Assembly (NCBI GenBank): GCA_964445305.1
Contig: CAYUKK010000190.1
Span: forward strand, 1-6,229
Direction: 5' to 3'
DNA length: 6,229 nt
DNA from: CAYUKK01 sp964445305
GTDB lineage: Bacteria > Acidobacteriota > Aminicenantia > Aminicenantales > UBA8522
Shown: piece after piece, positions 1 to 6,229 of the stretch
Numbering within the stretch: the stretch's first letter is position 1
How the letters are laid out: each line of letters opens with the position of its first letter
The notes under the pieces: generated by a model
Seen by the model: only the letters and a program-made list of their open reading frames with translations
The model's database searches: none
What the model was told of the DNA's origin: nothing
Position numbers and translations under genes: made by a program

Positions 1-615
1 CCCACCTTTGTGGATAAGCCTTTTGCTTCAACCTACGCCGACGCTAAAGCCATGGTCGAGCTCGCCCTCAAGCACAAAACCCCCCTCTTGAGCCTGTCCA
101 TCCTCCGCCTCCTCCCCGAGGCGATGCACATGAAAAAGCGCTTCGAAGAAATCGCCCCAGTCCAGTTCGGCGTGATTCGGGGTGGGTGGAAAACCCTGGC
201 CGCCCAAATCCACGGCCTCAGCCTGGCTCAACTCCTGTTCGGCGACGGCGTCGAGAGCGTCGAGAGCATGGGTCCCTTCGCTTTAGCATACATCCATCTG
301 GATTATGGAGAACGCGGTGACCGGCCGAGAGACGGCGTGATGGTCCTCTGCGCCTCCGGGGGTTCATCGACACGCTCCCTTTACTACGCCTCAGCCTACA
401 GCGAAAGAGGCGCTGTTCATTCGAACGCCCTGAATTATTACACTTATCCCCTCGGCGCAGTGGAAATCATCAAGCTAATGAAGGAGATGGTCCTCAAAAA
501 GGAACCGCCGATGCCCTATGGAGAGATGCTCGAGCTCATCGCCATCGTCGATGCGGCCCGACTTTCCCATGACCAAAGAAGACCCGTTCGTCTCGAGGAA
601 ATCAAAGGCCGATGA
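1..615 (+). CDS. Gfo/Idh/MocA-family oxidoreductase, C-terminal part (5' end outside window)
   Basis: The reading frame is open from base 1, so the GTG at 10 is an internal Val codon and the real start lies upstream. The 204 visible residues open with TFVDKPFAS, which matches the (E/D)KP motif of Gfo/Idh/MocA dehydrogenases; the Lys (visible residue 6) is normally the active-site lysine beside the NAD(P) nicotinamide. The rest fits the alpha/beta C-terminal substrate domain, with a histidine-containing QIHGLS segment (His71 of the fragment) and the usual ending, a YGEMLELIAIVDAA helix followed by RRPVRLEEI. Members usually run 330-400 residues, so most of the Rossmann domain is missing here. 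Known members oxidise, reduce or epimerise sugars and cyclitols in the cytoplasm; the substrate of this one cannot be read from sequence. Its TGA overlaps the ATG of the next gene (ATGA), implying one transcript. Family assignment is solid; a role on sugars from the neighbouring lyase-like genes is inference. Confidence 0.85.
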   Translation, partial: PTFVDKPFASTYADAKAMVELALKHKTPLLSLSILRLLPEAMHMKKRFEEIAPVQFGVIRGGWKTLAAQIHGLSLAQLLFGDGVESVESMGPFALAYIHLDYGERGDRPRDGVMVLCASGGSSTRSLYYASAYSERGAVHSNALNYYTYPLGAVEIIKLMKEMVLKKEPPMPYGEMLELIAIVDAARLSHDQRRPVRLEEIKGR

Positions 616-3600
616 AAAAACCAGGCTTCTTGACGCTTTTCCTGGGCACTCTTGGCCTCATCTCAGCATTCCATCTGAGTCCTCAGAAACTCCCGCGTGA
701 CCTTTCCCCTAAGGAAATATTCTCCTATGGAGAAGACTTCGAACAGGGCGAAGTCAACGCCTGGGCCTCCTATCCCCCAAACCAAGATACAGCCTATGAT
801 CCTTATATTTATCCAGGTCGAATCCGTCCAGAAGAAACTGGAAAATGCTTGGTCATCAAAGCCGAGCCTCCCTGGAATGAAGACCAGCTCCTGGGCGCGG
901 TAAAGCTTCTTGATTTTCTCCTCGAACAAAATTTTTGCCTGCGTTTTCGGTATTATCTCAAGACGGTCGACTCAGTCCAGGAAATCTCGGTCCATCTCCC
1001 CCTTGCCGAAGGGAGACGCCTCGTCTACAGGAAACCGAACCCGGCGACCAATCGATGGGAAGAAATGCGGCTGACATGGGCTGACCTCCAAGCCCAGGGC
1101 TTGATCTCCTCCTCCAAGAAGGAGCTTCGAGCGACGGCGCTCGCTATCGTAGCTTCTGTCGCCAAAGCTGACCCGGCCATGCCCATCTATTTTGGCCTTG
1201 ACGACATCCAAATCCGAGCCCAAAGGATGAAAGAGTTCCGTTTTCAAGAGCCCCGCGTCGTTGCTCTCACGGAATGGAAAGAGCGCATACCTCTCCGCCA
1301 CTACCGCCAGGGGGAGAAACTCCGTTTGGGCGGCACTTTCGATTTTTCGCCCGACGAAGTTTCCCTCTCTATTTCTTATTTTATCGATAGAAATACTATA
1401 ATTTCCCAAACCCATTTGAAACATGACTCCAGAGGCCTCTGGACGGCAGAAATTCCCCTGATTCCGGCTCGCTTCCCCGCCGGCCTTTATGTCGGCGCCA
1501 TCACGGCTCGGAAGAAAAAGTCCATCGTGTCTCAAACCGAGCTGGTCATTTTCATCGAAGACCCCGCCCAAAAACTCGGCCATCCTCGCTATTTTACCGT
1601 TTCGGGGGACAAAGAGAAATTCCGCGGCCGCCTCCTCTCCTCTCGTTTCCGTCCGGTTCTGGAGCGATTCCTTTCCCGCGCCAAATCCTATCGGGATCAA
1701 CTGCCGCTCGACACGATTGTCTTCGACCTGGACCAGTTTCCAGTGGAAAACTGGCTGGCCAGCTTGCCCGCGTGGTACGTCGACCGCTTCATGGCCTTCC
1801 GGGAAGGGCTCATGACCAACGCCGTCGCCCATCTAAGCGGCCAGGATGAAGCGGCTGGGCCCTTTGTTAAAGCCCTTCTCCTCCGCCTCGCCTCGTGGCC
1901 AAGCTGGAATCACCCCTGGATGGAGGCGCGTGGCTTCCATACCTATTATCCCTTGGGCGAGTTTGCGGAGGCATACGCCCTTGCCTACGACGCTGTCTAC
2001 GAGCTCCTCTCCGCCGAGGAGCGCCTGGCCGTCCGAACCGGCCTCTGGCGCAATTATATCGACCCCGCTTACCGAACGTATGTCGAAGACAACCAGGTAA
2101 CGAGCAACTCCTCGAACTGGATTAGCCACATCGCCGGCGGTGCTCTGGTCGCCCTGGCCATTCTCGCTGGGGATGACCCTTCGGGTCTGGCCGACCAGGA
2201 GCCATGGCTAACCGGTTTTCTCCTCAAAATGCACAAGTACATCACCACCGTCTTCGGCGCTGACGGCTCCTACGGCGAAGGCTTCCGCTACTTCAATTTC
2301 GCCATGCAATCCCTGGCCAAGGCCGTGCCCCTGCTGAAGCACGTTTTCCAGGTCGACTTCTCCCGGCCATTGCGAGGGTCCCATCAGGAAACTCTCTGGA
2401 CTTCCATAGTTGAAAAGAACATCGCCTTCGGGTTTGGCGACACGGAAAGCTACCTCAAGCAAGAAGCCCAAGCATGGTGGATCGGCAGCGAGAACGGACC
2501 GATGAACAACTGGGCCTGGCTCCTCGAACTCACCCGCGACCCCAGCCTGGCCTGGCTTTACCAAAACCTCAAAGAGTTTGACACCCTCCAGGAGGTCCTC
2601 CACGAAACCGGCGACATCCCCGCTGTCCACCCATCCTCACTGGGAAACGTTCGTTTCTTCCCCGATGTCGGAACGGCTGTCTTCAGGTCAGGGTGGACGG
2701 CGGACGATTTTATCTTCGTATTCCGGAGCGGTCCTTTTTTTAACCACCAGCACATGGACCAGGGCTCTTTCTATCTTGCTGACCACGGGGAGATTTTCAT
2801 CGAAGAACGCTACGACGGCGAGCATCACTATTACGATGACCCCGTCTACCGAACGCACGCCATCCAGCCCATCAGTCATAACACCATCCTTCTCAACCGC
2901 AATCCCCAGAGCCAGCGCGTGGGCGACCCTAAGGGATTTGCCGCTGGCCTCAGTGACCAGGCACGGCTCTTCCACTGGTTGGAGACACCTGATTTCGCTT
3001 TCGTGACGGGTAGTCTGGAAAGAGTCTATTTGGAAAGAGTTCAAAAATTAAGAAGGAATGTTCTTTTCCTCAAGCCTCGGGCGATTCTCCTCGTCGATGA
3101 AGTCGTCCCGGCTCGGGCGGATGTCGAGGTCAACAGACTCTTCCATACGAGGTGGAAAAGGGACATCACTGTGGGCAAGAACCGGAGCCTTATCCAGAAG
3201 AACGGAAAAACCCTCTTCTTATTCCACCTTTCTCCTGAAGAGGCGGTCAAGGAAATCCTCAGCGAGCCGCATTTCCTGTGTCAGTTTTCCGCTCGTCCAC
3301 TCGTCGAAAGGGGCTATCTCCAGGTTTCTGCCCGAACCAAAGGTCAAAAGCTCGTTTTGGCCGACCTCCTCACCGCCACAGCCTCTGGCGCTGAACCGGC
3401 CATCCAGGTTTTTCCCACCTCGACTTCAGTGGAGATTCACTCGACAATAGGAGATAAGCAAAAAGTCGCTATCCTGAGCTTGGGCTCGGCAGTCTCTCTC
3501 GGCTCTTGGTCAAGCGACGCCATCCTTCTCGCTTCCAGCTCTCCAGATGAGGTTCTCGTAGCCGGAGCGACCATCCTCCGTCAGGCCGGACAAGTCGTCT

Positions 3601-3854
3601 TCGAATCTTCATCGCCCTGCCATGGATATTACCGCCGAAATGAAAAAGGAATTTTTTTCGAGGTAAACCAAGATGAGGAAACGAAAGTCTTGATCTATTT
3701 CCCTTCGCGACCTCGCCAAATCCTCATCAACGGGCAGGCCGTGAGGCATCCTGTTTACGACGAAAATCGAAGGTGCCTTTCGCTGACTCTTACTCCCGGC
3801 CCAAAAAGAATCGACATTCTTGCTTATCCTAAAAAAGTTCTTAAAAAAAGATGA
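612..3854 (+). CDS. Secreted heparinase II/III-family polysaccharide lyase-like protein, 1080 aa, with long N-terminal beta modules
   Basis: The product has a signal peptide (MKKPG, then hydrophobic residues 6-20) without a lipobox. Residues about 38-205 look like a carbohydrate-binding-type jelly roll: they begin near DFEQGEV, contain YPPNQDTAYDP at 54-64 and end in a typical GLDDIQI strand. Residues about 225-317 look like an Ig-type beta domain. An alpha-helical toroid follows (about 330-660), and then a heparinase II/III beta-sandwich (about 680-900 and beyond) with FFNHQHMDQGSF and ISHNTILLNR. From family knowledge (PL12/17/21), expected catalytic residues are Tyr560 (in EGFRYFNF) and His712, with His714 and His756 as metal ligands. 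The usual Asn-His pair appears here as Asn502-Trp503. Beta-elimination of uronic-acid polysaccharide in the periplasm or outside the cell is therefore likely but unproven. Characterised relatives are roughly 650-770 residues, so about 320 N-terminal residues are extra. The ATG overlaps the preceding stop; GAGGAA at 595-600 is a plausible though rather distant ribosome site. Confidence 0.85.
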   Translation: MKKPGFLTLFLGTLGLISAFHLSPQKLPRDLSPKEIFSYGEDFEQGEVNAWASYPPNQDTAYDPYIYPGRIRPEETGKCLVIKAEPPWNEDQLLGAVKLLDFLLEQNFCLRFRYYLKTVDSVQEISVHLPLAEGRRLVYRKPNPATNRWEEMRLTWADLQAQGLISSSKKELRATALAIVASVAKADPAMPIYFGLDDIQIRAQRMKEFRFQEPRVVALTEWKERIPLRHYRQGEKLRLGGTFDFSPDEVSLSISYFIDRNTIISQTHLKHDSRGLWTAEIPLIPARFPAGLYVGAITARKKKSIVSQTELVIFIEDPAQKLGHPRYFTVSGDKEKFRGRLLSSRFRPVLERFLSRAKSYRDQLPLDTIVFDLDQFPVENWLASLPAWYVDRFMAFREGLMTNAVAHLSGQDEAAGPFVKALLLRLASWPSWNHPWMEARGFHTYYPLGEFAEAYALAYDAVYELLSAEERLAVRTGLWRNYIDPAYRTYVEDNQVTSNSSNWISHIAGGALVALAILAGDDPSGLADQEPWLTGFLLKMHKYITTVFGADGSYGEGFRYFNFAMQSLAKAVPLLKHVFQVDFSRPLRGSHQETLWTSIVEKNIAFGFGDTESYLKQEAQAWWIGSENGPMNNWAWLLELTRDPSLAWLYQNLKEFDTLQEVLHETGDIPAVHPSSLGNVRFFPDVGTAVFRSGWTADDFIFVFRSGPFFNHQHMDQGSFYLADHGEIFIEERYDGEHHYYDDPVYRTHAIQPISHNTILLNRNPQSQRVGDPKGFAAGLSDQARLFHWLETPDFAFVTGSLERVYLERVQKLRRNVLFLKPRAILLVDEVVPARADVEVNRLFHTRWKRDITVGKNRSLIQKNGKTLFLFHLSPEEAVKEILSEPHFLCQFSARPLVERGYLQVSARTKGQKLVLADLLTATASGAEPAIQVFPTSTSVEIHSTIGDKQKVAILSLGSAVSLGSWSSDAILLASSSPDEVLVAGATILRQAGQVVFESSSPCHGYYRRNEKGIFFEVNQDEETKVLIYFPSRPRQILINGQAVRHPVYDENRRCLSLTLTPGPKRIDILAYPKKVLKKR

Positions 3855-3955
3855 CTTGGTTTTTCGAACCTAAGGGAAATTCCCGCTCCTCCTTGCGGCT
3901 ACAAGCGGCAATTTCTCAGCCGAGAGGAAAAATCTTGATTCCTGCCAGAAAATAA
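3851..3955 (+). CDS. Possible 34-codon small ORF bridging the lyase-like and transglutaminase-like genes
   Basis: An ATG at 3851 overlaps the TGA of the lyase-like gene in the same ATGA arrangement seen at the other junctions. The frame stays open for 34 codons (starting MTWFFEPKGN, ending ILIPARK) and stops at TAA 3953-3955, ten bases before the ATG of the transglutaminase-like gene. It fills nearly the whole 111-bp gap. The product is small and basic, with no signal peptide, membrane segment or recognisable family. It may be translated mainly to carry ribosomes across the gap by termination-reinitiation, because the next gene has no Shine-Dalgarno site ahead of its ATG. It may equally be chance: 34 open codons in one frame is not rare, and no homology can be tested here. 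Confidence 0.3.
   Translation: MTWFFEPKGNSRSSLRLQAAISQPRGKILIPARK
3893..3911 (+). other. Small imperfect hairpin in the intergenic gap
   Basis: TTGCGGCTACAAGCGGCAA folds into a stem of four pairs, one G-G mismatch and three pairs around an ACA triloop. It is followed by TTTCTC, which is a poor U-tract for an intrinsic terminator. It lies inside the possible small ORF, so translating ribosomes would open it. It could be a weak attenuator or a processing or stability element, or simply chance. It is the only stem-loop I found in the gap worth recording. Confidence 0.3.
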
Positions 3956-3965
3956 AATATGAACG

Positions 3966-5327
3966 ATGGTCAGGGAGGAAAAAATTAGGCCAAAAAGAAC
4001 AGCGCGCTCGACCCTGAGGATTTTCCTCGGGATCAGTTTTCTTTCCCTTCTCTTCCTTGTTTTTTTGTTTCTGGACACCTACTCTTGGCGAAGCTGGCGC
4101 ACGGTGGGAATCAGAAACGACCCGCGGTGGCGTGTTTTTGATTTCCACAGCCGACAGGCATCGGAAAGCGAAATTTACAGCGTGGCCGAAATCCCGGCCA
4201 TCAAGAGCGTAAGAAAAATAGACCGGAGGCGATTGCGGTTTGTCTTTCATCCGCCTTTTCACAGGACACCCTGGCGGGTGCTTGATGCAAAAACTATGGA
4301 GCTTATCTCCCAGGGCCCAGCCGCCGAGATCCCCTTCCCCGATTTTCCTCACCGAAAAAGGTATCGATTCATCCCTGAGGAAATTCCGAGCCATAAAGAA
4401 GTCTACCTTGAGATCGATTTTTTCCCTCGGGAAAGGTACGCTGAAAAGGGTCTCTCCTGGCCTGATAACTACTGGCTCGTCGAATCCACGGTGCCCTTCA
4501 CTCTCAAGAAACCTTTCTCGGCTACGGAATGGGCAGGTCTGGCTCCAGACGACCCCGAGATGGAAGAGGCAAGGCGGATCCTGGGTGAGAGGAGCTCTTC
4601 TTCGTCAACTCTGGATCGAGCCGAACAGGTTTTTCTCTTCACCATGGAAGCACTTCGAAGGTCCCGTGGCACACCCGATGACAAGCTCCAGGCCGCTTCT
4701 CCCCTTGAAACTTATGTCCATTTGACGGGCGGGGGCAAAGGATTCTGCGAGAATAGAGCGCTCGTTTATTATATTTTTGCCAATGCTTCGGGCATCAAGA
4801 CACGGCTTATCCATGCCGCTGGCAAATTCGGGCCGCTCAAGCTTACCGGCCATTATTTCTGCGAAAGCTACATCCCGGAGGCGGGGACATGGATGTATGT
4901 GGATCCCCAATCAGGCGTGGCCAGGGCTCGGCACCGCGAAGGAAAGCTTCTCCACACCCTCGACCTGAAAAAACTCTTTGACCTCGGTTCTGAAGAAGAG
5001 GTCATCTATTCCCTCTATGACGAAGAGACCGGATGCTTGGCCGACCGAACCGCCCGAGAACCTAATGTTTACCTTGTCGGAGACGTGGTTATTGCTTATC
5101 CCTTTGGCTACGGCCGAGCCAAGAGCTTCTCGAAAATCGAGAATTTTCTCCGGTACCCAACCCTCCTCTATGCCCCGTTTCCTGTCCCCCCTCTCATCTG
5201 GGTCAAAGTCGGGGCCACGGCCGTCTTCCTGGCGAGCGCAAGTTTGTCTTTCGTTCTGGCTGTCCTCTCCTTCGTCCAGAAGAAATTTTGGTTAGAAAAG
5301 AAAAAAAGCCGGGGAGGTCATTCATGA
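3966..5327 (+). CDS. Membrane-anchored transglutaminase-like (cysteine-protease fold) protein, 453 aa
   Basis: A basic N-terminus (RPKRTARS) precedes a membrane segment at about residues 17-36. A second membrane segment lies at about 411-437 and is followed by a Lys/Arg-rich tail. Positive charges at both ends put both termini in the cytoplasm and the roughly 370 residues between them outside. Residues about 60-190 look beta-rich and match nothing I recognise. Residues about 243-325 form a transglutaminase-like core with the full triad: Cys261 in GGGKGFCENRA, His296 in LTGHYFCESY and Asp313 in WMYVDPQSG. Bacterial proteins of this superfamily act as peptidases, amidases or cross-linking enzymes; the substrate is unknown here. 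The start is the first ATG after an in-frame TGA at 3960-3962, but no Shine-Dalgarno site precedes it. A strong GGGAGG at 3973-3978 lies just inside the reading frame, so the start is uncertain. The stop overlaps the next ATG (ATGA). Sandwiched between two paralogous exported proteins, it probably acts in the same process. Confidence 0.82.
   Translation: MVREEKIRPKRTARSTLRIFLGISFLSLLFLVFLFLDTYSWRSWRTVGIRNDPRWRVFDFHSRQASESEIYSVAEIPAIKSVRKIDRRRLRFVFHPPFHRTPWRVLDAKTMELISQGPAAEIPFPDFPHRKRYRFIPEEIPSHKEVYLEIDFFPRERYAEKGLSWPDNYWLVESTVPFTLKKPFSATEWAGLAPDDPEMEEARRILGERSSSSSTLDRAEQVFLFTMEALRRSRGTPDDKLQAASPLETYVHLTGGGKGFCENRALVYYIFANASGIKTRLIHAAGKFGPLKLTGHYFCESYIPEAGTWMYVDPQSGVARARHREGKLLHTLDLKKLFDLGSEEEVIYSLYDEETGCLADRTAREPNVYLVGDVVIAYPFGYGRAKSFSKIENFLRYPTLLYAPFPVPPLIWVKVGATAVFLASASLSFVLAVLSFVQKKFWLEKKKSRGGHS
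5311..5317 (+). promoter_or_regulatory. Strong Shine-Dalgarno site for the second lyase-like gene
   Basis: GGGGAGG sits six bases before the ATG at 5324, inside the last codons of the transglutaminase-like gene. It is the best-placed ribosome-binding site in the window. It fixes the start of the final gene and suggests that gene is translated efficiently in its own right as well as by ATGA coupling. Confidence 0.75.
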
Positions 5328-6229
5328 GAAATTTATCGCTTATCCTTTCCCCCTTCCTGTTTGTGTTTTCCTTCGCCATCTCCGCTGCCTTCACTCAAGA
5401 GCTTTCGAATGTTTTTGAGAAGTATACCTTCTGGGCTGACTTTGAAAGCGGGTCAGTCGGCCCCTGGTCCTCTTACCCACCCGCCCAAGACACAGCCTAT
5501 GACCCGACCATCTGGGTAAAAAAAGTCGAAGGCAACGCGACTCTTTGTCTCGTCAGAGAAATCGATGCCTGGCGACCAACCGAATATCTGTTCGGGGTCC
5601 GGAAAAAATTGGATATGTACCTGACCCCAGAAAGCCAGCTTTCTTTTCGCTTTTATGTGAAAAGTTACGGCGGGGCAGAAAAACTCATCGTCAAGCTTGC
5701 CTTTGGCGATAAAACCTCCCAGGAAATCAGTGTTCCCGTAACCAGAACGATGGCCTGGGAGGAAGCGGTCTTGCCCATCGGAGAAAAAGCGGCTCGACAG
5801 AGGTCCATCCGGTTGGAAGCGGTGGCCATCATGGCGTTCTGCCGCCGGGCCGACCCAGAAGCCAAGCTCAGGCTGGCCCTTGACGAAATCCGGATCACCG
5901 GTTGCCGAAAGAAAAAAACGCAAATGAGAGAGCCAGAGCTTCATTCTCTCGAAGAGCTCGGCCTGGACGTAGCCAAAGAGCACATCCTCGAAGGAGAAAA
6001 GTTGAAGGTGGTTAGCGAATTCCCTGTGCCCGTGAAAAAGGCTGAGATCGCCATCGACAGGGGCTGGGAGAAAACGAGCTTCGCTCGACTGAAAATGCGC
6101 CACGTCCGCGGCAACCTCTGGCAAGTTGAAACTCCCCCGCTCAGCCCGGGGCTCTTTCGAGCCGAAGTCAAGGCAACCGTTCCTCAGGGCGAGACTCTCC
6201 TTTCGCGCTTTGTTTTCCTGGTCAAGCCT
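5324..6229 (+). CDS. Second secreted lyase-like protein, N-terminal 302 codons (3' end outside window), paralogue of the 612-3854 product
   Basis: The frame is open from the ATG at 5324 to the last base with no stop. The signal peptide is clear: MRNL, a hydrophobic core at about residues 4-19, and probable cleavage around Ala21/Ala22. Residues about 35-193 match the jelly-roll-like module of the 1080-residue protein feature by feature: ADFESGSV near the start, YPPAQDTAYDP at 51-61, FRFYVK for FRYYLK, and a closing LALDEIRI for GLDDIQI. The following Ig-like module also matches (EGEKLKV, GNLWQVETPP, GLFRAEV). The window ends just where the paralogue passes into its helical toroid, so the catalytic half is not visible. 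By analogy it should be a heparinase II/III-type protein of about 1000 residues, but the unseen part could differ or be absent. The long - strand frame opposite it is a shadow. Confidence 0.8.
   Translation, partial: MRNLSLILSPFLFVFSFAISAAFTQELSNVFEKYTFWADFESGSVGPWSSYPPAQDTAYDPTIWVKKVEGNATLCLVREIDAWRPTEYLFGVRKKLDMYLTPESQLSFRFYVKSYGGAEKLIVKLAFGDKTSQEISVPVTRTMAWEEAVLPIGEKAARQRSIRLEAVAIMAFCRRADPEAKLRLALDEIRITGCRKKKTQMREPELHSLEELGLDVAKEHILEGEKLKVVSEFPVPVKKAEIAIDRGWEKTSFARLKMRHVRGNLWQVETPPLSPGLFRAEVKATVPQGETLLSRFVFLVKP

Noticed and set aside
10..12. GTG as the start of the first gene
   Set aside because: The frame is open back to base 1, and this Val belongs to the conserved FVDKP motif in the middle of a Gfo/Idh/MocA protein.
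250..267. Tandem nine-base repeat GTCGAGAGC x2
   Set aside because: Two in-frame copies encoding VESVES within a conserved enzyme; no sign of a larger repeat.
972..1832. Open frame of 286 codons on the - strand inside the first lyase-like gene
   Set aside because: Shadow of codon bias in the + strand gene; no domain and no plausible upstream ribosome site or gene neighbours on that strand.
3843..3849. A7 tract just before the stop of the first lyase-like gene (possible slippage site)
   Set aside because: Slippage here would change only the last couple of residues; the tract encodes a Lys-rich tail and needs no special explanation.
3874..3884. Odd-length palindrome GGGAAATTCCC in the gap
   Set aside because: Single copy, no second half-site, and no known operator match; expected by chance at this length.
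3935..3963. Possible promoter: TTGATT and TATGAA spaced 17 bases apart
   Set aside because: Both boxes are only 4/6 matches, and a transcript from it would begin about at or after the ATG at 3966. The operon layout does not need it.
3959..3988. Nine-codon ORF (ATG at 3959, TAG at 3986-3988) overlapping the transglutaminase-like start
   Set aside because: Very short, no ribosome site, and explained by chance near an AT-rich start region.
3870..4394. Open frame of 174 codons on the - strand spanning the gap and the start of the transglutaminase-like gene
   Set aside because: The product is Pro/Arg/Lys-rich with no motif, and it overlaps a well-supported + strand gene.
5453..6124. Long open frame of 223 codons on the - strand near the window end
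   Set aside because: It lies opposite the + strand gene starting at 5324, which has a signal peptide, a strong ribosome site and clear similarity to the upstream lyase-like protein. The - strand product shows no recognisable motif.

Overview
The window is a dense, single-strand stretch of a bacterial chromosome. Everything convincing is read on the + strand, with almost no non-coding DNA. It looks like the middle of one operon that is cut at both ends. In order it holds: (1) the C-terminal part of a Gfo/Idh/MocA-family NAD(P)-dependent oxidoreductase (1-615); (2) a complete, secreted, very long heparinase II/III-type polysaccharide lyase-like protein of 1080 residues (612-3854); (3) a 111-bp gap that can be read almost entirely as a 34-codon small ORF (3851-3955); (4) a membrane-anchored transglutaminase-like protein of 453 residues (3966-5327); and (5) the first 302 codons of a second secreted protein (5324 to the window end), whose N-terminal half is clearly paralogous to that of the 1080-residue lyase-like protein.

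Junctions 1/2 and 4/5 are 4-bp ATGA stop/start overlaps, and the small ORF also begins with an ATGA overlap on the stop of the lyase-like gene. This suggests one transcript with translational coupling. No convincing promoter or strong terminator is visible. The only hairpin is a weak one at 3893-3911.

Taken together the genes suggest handling of an acidic or uronate-type polysaccharide outside the cytoplasm: two paralogous exported lyase-like proteins with large non-catalytic N-terminal halves, a cysteine-protease-fold (transglutaminase-like) domain held at the outer face of the cytoplasmic membrane, and a cytoplasmic sugar-type oxidoreductase. The sequence does not show whether this serves degradation of foreign glycan or trimming and export of the cell's own polysaccharide. 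The polymer is unknown.

The organism is bacterial (Shine-Dalgarno sites, ATGA-coupled genes, signal peptides). The DNA is moderately GC-rich with many C-ending codons. A Gram-negative, glycan-processing lineage, such as an Acidobacteriota/Aminicenantes-like or Planctomycetes-like bacterium, would fit, but no marker gene here fixes the taxon.
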